Shown piece after piece: positions 54,799-63,408 of a stretch of 64,000 nucleotides of DNA. The translations under genes and the position numbers were made by a program. The first letter of the stretch is position 1. The number at the start of each line of letters is the position of its first letter. The notes beneath the pieces are model-generated. The model saw only the letters and a list, made by a program, of their open reading frames with translations. It searched no databases and was not told the DNA's origin. Source of the DNA: Mangrovimonas futianensis (GTDB taxonomy: Bacteria; Bacteroidota; Bacteroidia; Flavobacteriales; Flavobacteriaceae); the NCBI RefSeq assembly GCF_021245805.1, contig NZ_JAJJNF010000009.1, positions 1-64,000 of the forward strand, in the 5' to 3' direction.

Positions 54799-56661
54799 TT
54801 AGTCATTGAGGGTTTTGACACCTTTTACCGTCTTGGGTTCAAGTTGGTGTAAATCGAAAATTAGAATCTCATTTGCTCCTTGTTTTAGGAATGGTTCTGG
54901 GCAATAAAGGGTAAATTGAGGTCCCACGTTCCAGTATCTACCCAAATTGTGACCATTGACCCAAATGATACCTTTTTGGTAATTTGATAGGTCTAAATAA
55001 GTGTCGGCAGGTTGATCTAAATGGAATTGCCCTTTAAAGAAAAGCCCTGGTTTTGATGTGTTAGCAGTCTTTTTTAAATTGGTAAGATACGGTGTATCCA
55101 TAGGTAAACAATAGACTTCCCAATTCATCAATGTTCGGCCATCTAAAGAAACCCTTTCTGTAATTCCTTTTCGGTCAATTAGCTTTTCACCAAAATTGAT
55201 ACGCCCCATTCCTTCAACCAAAATTTCCAATACTGGATTTTGATTTTCCACTTGTGGAATGGTAATGGTCTTTTCTCCTTTTGATCGATCAATAGTACCA
55301 ATAAGGGTTCCATCCACAAATACTGTGGCATAATCATGTAGGTCTGTTATCATTAACTCCCCATGTTTTCGTCCCACCAAAGTTGTTTTATAGATAGCAA
55401 ATCCATAATAATGATTGTAGGCTTCAAAGGGTTTGGGTTGAACAGAAATATTAGGATCGGGTAGTTCATTCCAAATTGAAGAGTAAGCTTCCATCTTTAT
55501 TTCTGGCACCGTCATGCTTTCAATCTCTTTGGGAATAGGAGAAATGCTTGTGGAATCCTTTTTATAAGATGCAATCAAATCTCTTAAGGCGTGGTATTTA
55601 AGAGTTGGTTGTCCTTGTTCGTTAATGGGCGCATCATAATCGTAGCTAGTAACATCTGGTTCATATCCTGTACCTCCCGAATTGGCGCCAGCCGTAAAAC
55701 CAAAATTAGTGCCGCCGTGAAGTACGTAGAAGTTAAACGACAGATTATTATCCATTAAATATTTGACTTCATTGAGCAAATAAGTGGTATCGCGTTTAAT
55801 CCAGCTTTCTTTCCAATGGGTTAACCAACCCGGATAAGTTTCAGAACTGAAGACTGGAACATCTGGATTCATATCATACGCCAAATTAAAATTGTGTTCA
55901 TTAGCACCGGGATCAAGCCCAACTGCCACACCAGGTAAAGTACCGGCTTCCAAAGCAAAGTCGGCTGGTCCATCTGAGGTATAATATGGCACATCGATAC
56001 CTTGGCTATCCCACAGGTTTTTAATAGTTTTTAAGTAGGCTCTGTCGTTGCCATAACTCCCATATTCATTTTCTATTTGAAGCATGATGATAGGTCCTCC
56101 ATTAATAACCAGATGAGGTTTAGCGATTTGAGATATGGTTTTAATATATCTTTCTACAGCTTCCATATACCTAGAGTCACTACATCGCAATTTGATATCT
56201 GGGATACTCAATAGGTAAGGGGGAATACCACCCAAATCCCATTCACCGCAAACATAAGGACCTGGTCTAAAAAGCATGTAAAGTCCTTCTTCTTTAACAA
56301 TCTGAATGAACGCTTCTAGGTCACGGTTTTCTGATGTGAAATCAAAAACACCCTTTTCTACTTCGTGATAGTTCCAAAATACATAGGAGGCAATGGTATT
56401 ACATCCCATCGCTTTGGCCATCTGTATGCGATGACGCCAATATTTTTTTGGCACTCGGGCATAATGAATTTCTCCAGAAATGATTTGAAAAGGACTTCCG
56501 TTGAGAAGAAATTCCTTTTGGCCTAAGGCAAAGGTTGCACCCCGGTCTGGCTGCTCCACAGTTTCTATTTCCTTTTTTTGGTTTGGTGTCGTATGGCATC
56601 CAACTAAGAAAAGGCAAAGGGTTACTAATGAAACGGACTTAAGTATCTTTTGAAAAATCAT
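54799..56661 (-). CDS. GH35 beta-galactosidase lipoprotein
   Basis: 620 residues; lipoprotein Cys22 (FLVGC). The GH35 barrel opens with FLLNGSPFQIISGEIHYARVPKKYWRHRIQMAKAMGCNTIASYVFWNYHE and has RPGPYVCGEWDLGGIPPYLL, the acid/base Glu199 in QIENEYGSYG and the nucleophile Glu274 in FSSETYPGW. The C-terminal jelly-roll domains contain GIIWVNGHNLGRYWNVGPQFTLYCP. It hydrolyses terminal beta-galactose. In a fucosidase operon it would act after fucose is removed, for instance on the Fuc-Gal-Xyl side chain of xyloglucan, alongside the GH2 of the first operon. 17 bases downstream of the first GH29. Confidence 0.95.
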   Translation of the reverse strand: MIFQKILKSVSLVTLCLFLVGCHTTPNQKKEIETVEQPDRGATFALGQKEFLLNGSPFQIISGEIHYARVPKKYWRHRIQMAKAMGCNTIASYVFWNYHEVEKGVFDFTSENRDLEAFIQIVKEEGLYMLFRPGPYVCGEWDLGGIPPYLLSIPDIKLRCSDSRYMEAVERYIKTISQIAKPHLVINGGPIIMLQIENEYGSYGNDRAYLKTIKNLWDSQGIDVPYYTSDGPADFALEAGTLPGVAVGLDPGANEHNFNLAYDMNPDVPVFSSETYPGWLTHWKESWIKRDTTYLLNEVKYLMDNNLSFNFYVLHGGTNFGFTAGANSGGTGYEPDVTSYDYDAPINEQGQPTLKYHALRDLIASYKKDSTSISPIPKEIESMTVPEIKMEAYSSIWNELPDPNISVQPKPFEAYNHYYGFAIYKTTLVGRKHGELMITDLHDYATVFVDGTLIGTIDRSKGEKTITIPQVENQNPVLEILVEGMGRINFGEKLIDRKGITERVSLDGRTLMNWEVYCLPMDTPYLTNLKKTANTSKPGLFFKGQFHLDQPADTYLDLSNYQKGIIWVNGHNLGRYWNVGPQFTLYCPEPFLKQGANEILIFDLHQLEPKTVKGVKTLND

Positions 56662-56678
56662 AATTCCTAACGAGAAAG

Positions 56679-58166
56679 TTATTGTTTTAGTTGTGAAACC
56701 TTAATAGTCCAAACAAATTCACTAGGTGGTTTATTTTGTAGGCTTTTTGGGATTAATACTTTAAATCCCGAACCCAATTTCTCCCATTCAAGAGGTTTTT
56801 TACTTCCTAAAAGTGTGACCGTAGCTCCCTCGATGGGCTCGTGCGAATTGATGGTAATGGATGAAGGCATTTGGGTTTCACCCTCGTTCGTCATATAGAA
56901 GAAATAGGTAGTACCATTCTTCTGCTGTGTCATACAAATATTGTTTTCTTTATAAGGAGCCAACGCATGACTGTTGTAAATGGCTTCACTGTTTATGGCC
57001 ATCCAATCCTTATAGTCGTTAAGTAATCGGTAGGCACCTTCCTGCCATTCTCCTTCTGGGGAAGGCGCTATGTTGAGCAACAGATTTCCTCCTTTTGCCA
57101 CAATATCCACTAACATTTGTACCCCTTCATGGCCACTCATGTATTTGGCATCTGGTGTGTAGGACCAGCCTCCTCCTGAAATGATACAGGATTCCCAAGG
57201 GTAGGGAAGTTCCTTTTCTGGTACTCTATTTTCTGGAGTCAAATAATTTTGATTTTTTCCATAAACCGCTCGATCTACCACAATCAAACCAGGTTGCTTT
57301 TCACGAGCTTTTTTTACCAATTCATCCATTCTAATATCTTGGGAAACAACGCGATGTTTGATGAACCCGTTTTTAGCTTCGTTTTCTGAAAACTTTTCTT
57401 CATAGTTTTCATCAATATTTTGATGGTCTCTTTTTTTGACCCAACCGCCATCAAGCCAAATAATGTCCACATCTCCATAGTCGGTAAGTAATTCCATCAA
57501 TTGATTATGGGTGAATTGCACAAAATCTTCCCACTTTTCAGGGTAAAGTGTTGGATCATAATTCACGTTTCGGTCTTGAGGTGGCCAATATGGTGACCAG
57601 TAGTTTTCATGATGCCAATCTGGCTTTGAAAAATAAGCACCTACCCATAGGTTTTTATCTCGAAAGGCTTCAAAGACTTCTTTGGTAATATTTGCTTTGG
57701 GGTTGGTGCTAAAGGCACAAGCTGAGTCTGTTACTTTATAATCGGTGTATTTAGAATCAAACATCGAGAAACCATCGTGGTGTTTGGTAGTAAATACCAT
57801 ATAGCGCATCCCTGCTTCTTGGGCAGCATGAGCCCATTTCTCTGGATCAAATTTTACGGGATTGAATGTTGTTTTTAGGCCTTCATATTCTTTTTTGTAT
57901 TCGTAATAATTATCCGGATGTTGCCCTTTTTTTCGTTCACACCAACCGTAATCTTCAGGACAAATAGACCACGATTCAACAACTCCCCACTGACTGTAGG
58001 GTCCCCAATGCATTAGTAGGCCAAACTTAAGGTCCTGCCATTGATCCAGTTTTTTTAATACCAAGGAATCGGTTTCTGGAACATAACGTTCATCTTCTAA
58101 AATAGCTTGGGCTTGAATGATTGATAAATTGAATAAAAAAAGACTCAGGAAAAGTAGTACTCTCAT
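56679..58166 (-). CDS. GH29 alpha-L-fucosidase, secreted
   Basis: 495 residues with a cleavable signal peptide (MRVLLFLSLFLFNLSIIQAQA). The barrel follows the GH29 consensus closely: DLKFGLLMHWGPYSQWGVVESWSICPEDYGW, FDPEKWAHAAQEAGMRYMVFTTKHHDGFSMFDSKYTDYKV, GAYFSKPDWHHENYW, and the nucleophile Asp239 in DIIWLDGGWV. VDIVAKGGNLLLNIAPSPEGEWQ ends the barrel and a C-terminal beta-sandwich follows. The HWGPYSQWG and WLDGGW motifs fit broad-specificity GH29-A enzymes. First gene of the minus-strand operon GH29-GH35-GH29-GH3; the promoter should lie in 58167-58319. Confidence 0.93.
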   Translation of the reverse strand: MRVLLFLSLFLFNLSIIQAQAILEDERYVPETDSLVLKKLDQWQDLKFGLLMHWGPYSQWGVVESWSICPEDYGWCERKKGQHPDNYYEYKKEYEGLKTTFNPVKFDPEKWAHAAQEAGMRYMVFTTKHHDGFSMFDSKYTDYKVTDSACAFSTNPKANITKEVFEAFRDKNLWVGAYFSKPDWHHENYWSPYWPPQDRNVNYDPTLYPEKWEDFVQFTHNQLMELLTDYGDVDIIWLDGGWVKKRDHQNIDENYEEKFSENEAKNGFIKHRVVSQDIRMDELVKKAREKQPGLIVVDRAVYGKNQNYLTPENRVPEKELPYPWESCIISGGGWSYTPDAKYMSGHEGVQMLVDIVAKGGNLLLNIAPSPEGEWQEGAYRLLNDYKDWMAINSEAIYNSHALAPYKENNICMTQQKNGTTYFFYMTNEGETQMPSSITINSHEPIEGATVTLLGSKKPLEWEKLGSGFKVLIPKSLQNKPPSEFVWTIKVSQLKQ

Positions 58167-58204
58167 CGGTTAGTTTGGTAATTATAGTGTTTTTAGCAGA
58201 TGGC

Positions 58205-58215
58205 TAAAGATACTA
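58205..58215 (-). promoter_or_regulatory. Candidate -7 element of the GH29-GH35-GH29-GH3 operon
   Basis: On the minus strand TAGTATCTTTA lies 39 bases upstream of the GH29 start. Its TATCTTTA part matches the Bacteroidota -7 motif except for the last base. The same 11 bases occur upstream of the GH43 gene (61018-61028). No clear TTG is found at the -33 position. Confidence 0.35.
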
Positions 58216-58319
58216 TTTTTAAGGAAATCCTCCGATTGAGCTTGAAGGATATTTCTTAATGTCACGAATTGATTAATGGCGATATATCTTGTTTTATTCC
58301 TTGCTGAATGAACTTTCTG

Positions 58320-59150
58320 CTAATTGGAATCTAACAAGGCGATAATCCTTAGTGGACCACCGCTGCCACCTTTTATTTTCATAGGCAATGCAATAATTTC
58401 AAAATCCCTATTAGGTAAATCTTTAAGGTTAGTAAGGTTTTCAAAGGCAGGAATATTGGCTGATAGTAATGTCACATGACTATCAAAAGTTGTGGACTGA
58501 CCGTAATCGATACTGGCAGTATCAAGTCCGATAGCCTTGATATGTCGTTCAGTTACCAACCATGTTGCTGCTTCAGGTGATAATCCCGGAAAGTGAAGTT
58601 GTTTGACGGCATCTTCCCCACGTTGGTCGGTCCCTAAATATTTCTTTTTGTCAGGATAATAGCTTTCATAACCGGTATAGATGACTATTATGCTTCCATC
58701 TGGAATTTGCATATTTTCCTGAGCTTCCCAGGATTTAAAATCGTCAATGGAAACGAGATAATCAGGGTTGTTAAAGGCTTGATCTGAAACATCAATTTTG
58801 ATGGCAGGTCCCATCAAGTTTTCCAAGGGGATTTGGTCAACGGTTTGTTTTCCCTTTGCAAAATGAATGGGAGCATCTATATGGGTGCCGCCGTGTTCTG
58901 CTGTTGTAAAATTATTCGCTGTGTAATAATATCCGTTATCGGTTTGACCAGCAAAGACGGTATCGAGTTCAAATTCTTTTGCGGTAACCCAATAAATGGT
59001 TTCTCGCGAAAAGTCATGGGTGAGATCCACAATTTTTTTGGCTGTTTTGGTATCAAGAGTCTTGAGTTCTGATTTGGTGGAATGATCTTTACAACTTATT
59101 AGAATGAAAAAGGTTAGAAAGTATAGGAAAATCAATCTAGGTGCTAACAT
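58320..59150 (-). CDS. Cyclase-family (kynurenine formamidase-like) lipoprotein
   Basis: 276 residues. Lipoprotein Cys20 (FILISC). The cyclase/formamidase metal-binding motif HGGTHIDAPIHF (H-G-T-H-x-D-x-P-x-H) is intact, and IVIYTGYESYYPDKKKYLGTD, FPGLSPEAATWLVTERHIKAIGLDTASID match the family core. Known members hydrolyse N-formylkynurenine or cyclise polyketides, and most are cytoplasmic. A lipoprotein-anchored copy inside a fucosidase cluster suggests a different substrate, perhaps a lactone or ester from plant material; this is inference. Flanked by a terminator on the upstream side (59265-59300) and 153 bases from the GH29 operon. Confidence 0.88.
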   Translation of the reverse strand: MLAPRLIFLYFLTFFILISCKDHSTKSELKTLDTKTAKKIVDLTHDFSRETIYWVTAKEFELDTVFAGQTDNGYYYTANNFTTAEHGGTHIDAPIHFAKGKQTVDQIPLENLMGPAIKIDVSDQAFNNPDYLVSIDDFKSWEAQENMQIPDGSIIVIYTGYESYYPDKKKYLGTDQRGEDAVKQLHFPGLSPEAATWLVTERHIKAIGLDTASIDYGQSTTFDSHVTLLSANIPAFENLTNLKDLPNRDFEIIALPMKIKGGSGGPLRIIALLDSN

Positions 59151-59264
59151 GAGTATATAAGAATTTAATAAACAGAGTTTTAAAGTTAGTTTAAATTTGG
59201 TTCTGTTTTCTAGTAATTCCTATTTCTCTTACCCTTCAAAAGATGTTTTAACAGCAACCCCTAT

Positions 59265-59300
59265 AAAAAAAGCACAGAAATTAAGTTCTGTGCTTTTTTT
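59265..59300. terminator. Rho-independent terminator downstream of GH43
   Basis: Arms AAAAAAAGCACAGAA and TTCTGTGCTTTTTTT pair perfectly over 15 bases with a 6-base loop. On the minus strand it follows the GH43 stop (59329) by 29 bases and separates that gene from the cyclase-family gene. Confidence 0.9.
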
Positions 59301-59328
59301 CATCTAGAAGTTTTCTATCTATTAACTT

Positions 59329-60933
59329 TTATTTCTCGTCATAATAAAACCAATCAAAAACTGCTTGATTTTTAGAGTCTTTCCCATTGCTGGTAGCATA
59401 CATTCCTATTCCAGGACCATTAAACATGGCGTTGCCCTGAAGATCTGCAATGACTATCAAGTTTTGTTTGTCTCCGATAGGTTTTAAAGCATCTAAGCTT
59501 TCGCCATAACTAAATTGAATGTCCAATCCATGTCCTTCAACATGAAAATAAACGTCTTTGTTTTTATAAGGAACTCTAGCTATTTCTGTTTGTTCGCCTT
59601 TAAAAGCTTTAATCAAAACTAAAGAGTTTTTATCCTTTAACAGATTAAAATGGTTTTCATTGGTTCGGTATATAGTTAGGCCTGCTTGTTCATTGTTTTT
59701 TGATGTTTTAAATGACATTTTGGTGCTAGCCTCAAAATTATGATGTTCGATACGTTGTACGACTGTGGCGGAATGTACCAAACTGTCCATGACCTCTTGT
59801 TGTAAGTTTAAATGAAGGGCTCCTTGGTTTACTTGATAAAAAGGCTTTTTTGGGGTACGTATGGTACACCATTTTAAATCCAGTTTATCACCATTGAATT
59901 CGTCTTTAGCTGGTTTCTTTTCAAATGGAGTCCAAGGTAAATCTGGACGAGTTTGAGTCATTAGTACTTTACCCTCTCCCGGATTAAAAACGGGAGTTTG
60001 GTCGTCAAATTCTACTTTAGCCAAAAACGTTTCTCTTGCGAGTGTTGTTAAGCGATTAATGCGTCGTTTTCCCAACATAACACACCACCAATCTCCATTT
60101 TGGGTTTGTACCAAATCGCCATGTCCTATGGCATGAACGGGATAATCCAAACCAAATTGACGGTGGCTTAATACGGGGTTAATATAATCTGTGGTGTAAG
60201 GCCCAAATACCGAGTCACTATGGTGTACTGTAAGGGCATGGTAAACACCCGTGCCTCCTTCTGAAATCATCAATAAATATTTACCGTTTATTTTATATAA
60301 ATGCGGTCCTTCCGAATAAGAGGCATTGTTGGCATGTCCATAAGTAGCATTATGACGCTCACCAACCAATTTCTTTTGTTGCAAGTCCAAAACTTGATTG
60401 TAAATAACACCTTGGTCTTTCCATTCTGGGTTTTCAGCACCTACAACCCCCGTGTAGTAACAAGTGCCATCGTCATCCCACATAATAGAAGGGTCAATAC
60501 CATCGGCTTCTGGTAACCAATTGGGGTCAGACCAAGGACCTGCAGGATTCTTTGCCGTTAAATAGAAGTTCATCCCACAGCCTACGCAGGTATTAATAAT
60601 GTAAAAGGTCCCTTCATGATATCTAATGGTGGGGGCAAACAACCCGAGCATATCGGGTAAGCCATCAAAATCCATTTGGTCTGGTCGGTCAATGGCATGA
60701 CCTATAAGTTCCCAATTAACCAAATCTTTACTGTGATAAATGGGGAGTCCCGGAAACCATACAAACGTAGAATTAACCAAATAATAATCATCTCCAACTC
60801 GGCAAATGGAGGGATCTGGATGGTATCCCGGTAAAATGGGGTTTTCAAAAGTTGTTGGTGCGTTTTGAGCTGGTAAAGAAACCCAGGTCATTAAAACCAT
60901 CATGATCAGGGCAATTTGTTTTGATTTTAGCAT
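59329..60933 (-). CDS. GH43 arabinofuranosidase/beta-xylosidase
   Basis: 534 residues with a signal peptide ending LPAQ (residue 23). The five-bladed propeller has the three catalytic acids in place: base Asp40 in YHPDPSICR, pKa modulator Asp147 in DGIDPSIMW, and acid Glu208 in YSEGPHLYK. A C-terminal beta-sandwich (~340-534: KPAKDEFNGDKLDLKWCTIRTPKKPFYQVNQGALHLNLQ, YMYATSNGKDSKNQAVFDWFYYDE) is the GH43 C2-type domain. Likely alpha-L-arabinofuranosidase or beta-xylosidase in the periplasm, acting on arabinosylated or xylosylated side chains. Single gene, divergent from the AraC regulator at 61181. Confidence 0.92.
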   Translation of the reverse strand: MLKSKQIALIMMVLMTWVSLPAQNAPTTFENPILPGYHPDPSICRVGDDYYLVNSTFVWFPGLPIYHSKDLVNWELIGHAIDRPDQMDFDGLPDMLGLFAPTIRYHEGTFYIINTCVGCGMNFYLTAKNPAGPWSDPNWLPEADGIDPSIMWDDDGTCYYTGVVGAENPEWKDQGVIYNQVLDLQQKKLVGERHNATYGHANNASYSEGPHLYKINGKYLLMISEGGTGVYHALTVHHSDSVFGPYTTDYINPVLSHRQFGLDYPVHAIGHGDLVQTQNGDWWCVMLGKRRINRLTTLARETFLAKVEFDDQTPVFNPGEGKVLMTQTRPDLPWTPFEKKPAKDEFNGDKLDLKWCTIRTPKKPFYQVNQGALHLNLQQEVMDSLVHSATVVQRIEHHNFEASTKMSFKTSKNNEQAGLTIYRTNENHFNLLKDKNSLVLIKAFKGEQTEIARVPYKNKDVYFHVEGHGLDIQFSYGESLDALKPIGDKQNLIVIADLQGNAMFNGPGIGMYATSNGKDSKNQAVFDWFYYDEK

Positions 60934-60972
60934 GATCTAATTGTCTTCTTTATATCAGATAATATTGAGGAT

Positions 60973-61005
60973 AAGCACATTAAAAAGCATGATTTTTATG
61001 TGCTT
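60973..61005. promoter_or_regulatory. Interrupted palindrome in the GH43/AraC divergent region
   Basis: AAGCACAT (60973-60980) and ATGTGCTT (60998-61005) are perfect inverted copies around a 17-base spacer; flanking A and T runs in the spacer extend the pairing imperfectly. It lies 40 bases upstream of GH43. It could be an operator for the AraC regulator or a structure in the GH43 leader. Confidence 0.4.
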
Positions 61006-61149
61006 AAAAGGTGATGTTAAAGATACTAAAATAGTGTGTAAAAATTCGGACATATCTCCTTGAATCATGTCATATGGTATGGACTGAAAATGATCGTATC
61101 AGAGCATTTAATAAATGGAATTGTTGGAGATGAACCTATTAATTCTTCA

Positions 61150-61157
61150 TAACTTTG
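61150..61157 (+). promoter_or_regulatory. Candidate -7 box for the AraC regulator
   Basis: TAACTTTG matches TAnnTTTG exactly, 24 bases upstream of the start. The nearest TTG (61124-61126) is 23 bases away, slightly longer than usual. Confidence 0.35.
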
Positions 61158-61180
61158 CCGTCTTAAAATTTATGATGTAG

Positions 61181-62053
61181 ATGGAAATTGCGAATTATAC
61201 TCTCAAGGAATATTTTGATCAAAAAAAATCACCCTGTCTTTCTTTTAATGTTTATAGTTTAAATGATGATATCAAAAAGGATGAGCAATTACATAGAAGT
61301 GATTATTTTCAAGTCATTCTTGTGCAAGAAGGGGAAGTAAATCAACATATAGAGCACCAAAGTTTACAATTATTAAATAATCAGATTTCGGTGGTGTTTC
61401 CACATCAAATTAATGCGTTTGAACTGACTAAAAATGCCAAAGGGATTGTCGTACAATTTGATGAGGTTTTGTTCTGCTCAGATTTGTTAAAGAATGAGCT
61501 TATTTCCTATAATAACGATTTGATGAATAAGTTAAATCATGTTATTTTGGATGCAGGTGAGTTTTCAAAAATTAACAACTATGCCATCCAAATTCTCGAG
61601 TTGTTTCAAAATTTATCACCCATAAAAAAAGAGCAGATTCGGTTTTATATAAAGATTATGCTGCTTGAAATTATTGAGGCTGCTCATCAAAATTACCAAG
61701 GTTTTCAAGCACCTGATCAACTTGATGTTTTTGCACGATTTAAAACCTTAATTGAAGCGAATTTTAAATCAAAACGAACGGTGGCTTATTACAAAGATGA
61801 ATTGCAAATCACCTCAAAAAAACTCAATGAAATTTGTAAAAGTAAAACAGGCAATACGGCATTAAATATTATTCACGAACGCATTCTTACCGAAATAAAA
61901 CGTTTGCTCCTGTTCTCTGGAAAAAACCATAAAGAAATTGCCTTTGAATTGGGTTTCGATTCGCCATCTGCCTTAAATAAGTTTGTTTATGCCAAACTTA
62001 AAGAGACTCCAAGTGAGTTAAAAGAATCCTTGTCTCAAATTTATAAGTATTAG
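61181..62053 (+). CDS. AraC-family transcriptional regulator
   Basis: 290 residues, cytoplasmic. The N-terminal cupin-like domain (~30-130: FQVILVQEGEVNQHIEHQSLQLLNNQISVVFPHQINAFEL) would bind an effector. The C-terminal AraC double helix-turn-helix (~190-285) has YYKDELQITSKKLNEICKSKTGNTALNIIHERILTEIKRLLLFSGKNHKEIAFELGFDSPSALNKFVYAKLKETPSEL. Divergent from GH43 across 247 bases and 66 bases upstream of the alcohol dehydrogenase gene, so it may control either or both. Effector unknown; a pentose or fucose is possible from the context. Confidence 0.92.
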   Translation: MEIANYTLKEYFDQKKSPCLSFNVYSLNDDIKKDEQLHRSDYFQVILVQEGEVNQHIEHQSLQLLNNQISVVFPHQINAFELTKNAKGIVVQFDEVLFCSDLLKNELISYNNDLMNKLNHVILDAGEFSKINNYAIQILELFQNLSPIKKEQIRFYIKIMLLEIIEAAHQNYQGFQAPDQLDVFARFKTLIEANFKSKRTVAYYKDELQITSKKLNEICKSKTGNTALNIIHERILTEIKRLLLFSGKNHKEIAFELGFDSPSALNKFVYAKLKETPSELKESLSQIYKY

Positions 62054-62089
62054 GATCATTTTTATAATCTAAAGCCTTCCTTGCTTATC

Positions 62090-62097
62090 TAATTTTG
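62090..62097 (+). promoter_or_regulatory. Candidate -7 box for the alcohol dehydrogenase gene
   Basis: TAATTTTG matches TAnnTTTG exactly, 22 bases before the start at 62120. The -33 region has no TTG at 19-21 bases, so the match is partial. Confidence 0.35.
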
Positions 62098-62119
62098 CCT
62101 CATCAAAAAAATATAAAAG

Positions 62120-63271
62120 ATGAGTAAATTATTTATTGCTAGTGAAGTTTTTCATGGTGTTGGTACCTTGGAAGAATTGAAAAATATTAAGGGGCAGAAA
62201 GCAGTTCTTGTGACTGGTGGAAGTTCAATGAAAAAAAGTGGTGCTTTAGATAAGGCTGTTTCATACTTAAATGAAGCGGGTATAGAAACAAAAGTTTTTG
62301 AAGGTGTAGAGGAAGATCCATCATCTGCTACATGTTTAAAAGGAGCTGAAGTCATGAATGCCTTCCAACCAGATTGGATTGTTGGTATTGGTGGATGTTC
62401 AGCCATTGATGCCGCAAAAATGATGTGGGTGTTTTATGAGTATCCAGATGCAGATTTTGATGCTATGACAAAACCATTTTCAGTTCCAACTCTAAGAACG
62501 AAAGCAAAATTTGTAGCTATTCCTTCTACAAGTGGAACTGGAACTGAAACGACTGGTTTGGCTGTAATAACAGATCGTGAAAAAGGAGTTAAATATCCAA
62601 TCGTATCTTACGAATTAACACCAGATATCGCTATTGTTGACGGTGAAATATGTTCAACCATGCCTGCTCACGTAACATCGAACACTGGTTTAGATGCCTT
62701 AACACACTGTGTTGAAGCTTACGTTTCAAACATTGATGATAACTATGCTGATGCGTTATCAAAAGGAGGTTTAGAGATTGTATTTAATAATTTAAAAGAA
62801 GCTGTAACCAATCCTGATAACTTGAAGGCACGTCAAAACATGCACGATGCATCGTTTATGGGAGGTTTGGCATTTAACAATGCTTGGTTAGGTATTGTTC
62901 ACTCATTGTCTCACCAAGTAGGAGCACTTTATGGAATTCCTCACGGCGCATCAAATGCTATTTTCTTGCCAAACGTGATTCGTTTTAACTCAAAAGCTTC
63001 TAATCGTTTCCCAGATTTAGCTAAAATTATAGGGAAGGAAACTGCTGAAGATTTAGCGGTGGCTGTAGAAACTTTAAGAGCTGATGTAAACAACCAAGCA
63101 ACCATTAAAGAATTTGGAATCTCTCAAGAAGACTGGGATAAAAACTTAGATTACATTGCTAACAATGCATTCTTAGATCCTTGTACAGGTTTCAATCCAA
63201 GAAAACCAACAGTTGAAGAGTTGAAAGATATTTACAATGCATGTTATAACGGTGAAATTGTTAATTTCTAA
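62120..63271 (+). CDS. Iron-containing (type III) alcohol dehydrogenase
   Basis: 383 residues, cytoplasmic, normal length for the family. The NAD-binding region has PDWIVGIGGCSAIDAAKMMW, a GGCSAID variant of the usual GGGSxxD. AIPSTSGTGTETTGLAVITD follows, then the metal ligands in STMPAHVTSNTGLDALTHCVEAYVS and GIVHSLSHQVGALYGIPHG. It reduces or oxidises a short alcohol/aldehyde with NAD(P)H and Fe2+ or Zn2+. Butanol dehydrogenase and lactaldehyde reductase (FucO) belong to the same superfamily; the sequence alone does not choose between them. A terminator follows 24 bases after the stop. Confidence 0.93.
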   Translation: MSKLFIASEVFHGVGTLEELKNIKGQKAVLVTGGSSMKKSGALDKAVSYLNEAGIETKVFEGVEEDPSSATCLKGAEVMNAFQPDWIVGIGGCSAIDAAKMMWVFYEYPDADFDAMTKPFSVPTLRTKAKFVAIPSTSGTGTETTGLAVITDREKGVKYPIVSYELTPDIAIVDGEICSTMPAHVTSNTGLDALTHCVEAYVSNIDDNYADALSKGGLEIVFNNLKEAVTNPDNLKARQNMHDASFMGGLAFNNAWLGIVHSLSHQVGALYGIPHGASNAIFLPNVIRFNSKASNRFPDLAKIIGKETAEDLAVAVETLRADVNNQATIKEFGISQEDWDKNLDYIANNAFLDPCTGFNPRKPTVEELKDIYNACYNGEIVNF

Positions 63272-63294
63272 GTGTTAATAGGCTTTTAGTTAGT

Positions 63295-63327
63295 AAAAAA
63301 ACCAGTTCATTTTGAACTGGTTTTTTT
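63295..63327 (+). terminator. Rho-independent terminator after the alcohol dehydrogenase
   Basis: Arms AAAAAAACCAGTTCA and TGAACTGGTTTTTTT pair perfectly over 15 bases around a 3-base loop, and the T-run continues to 63329. Confidence 0.92.
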
Positions 63328-63408
63328 TTAAATGTAGTTGTAAAAGATTAACATTATTTATAATAAATGGATTTTTTAAGTTCTTAAATATTGAGTTAAT
63401 TTACAATC

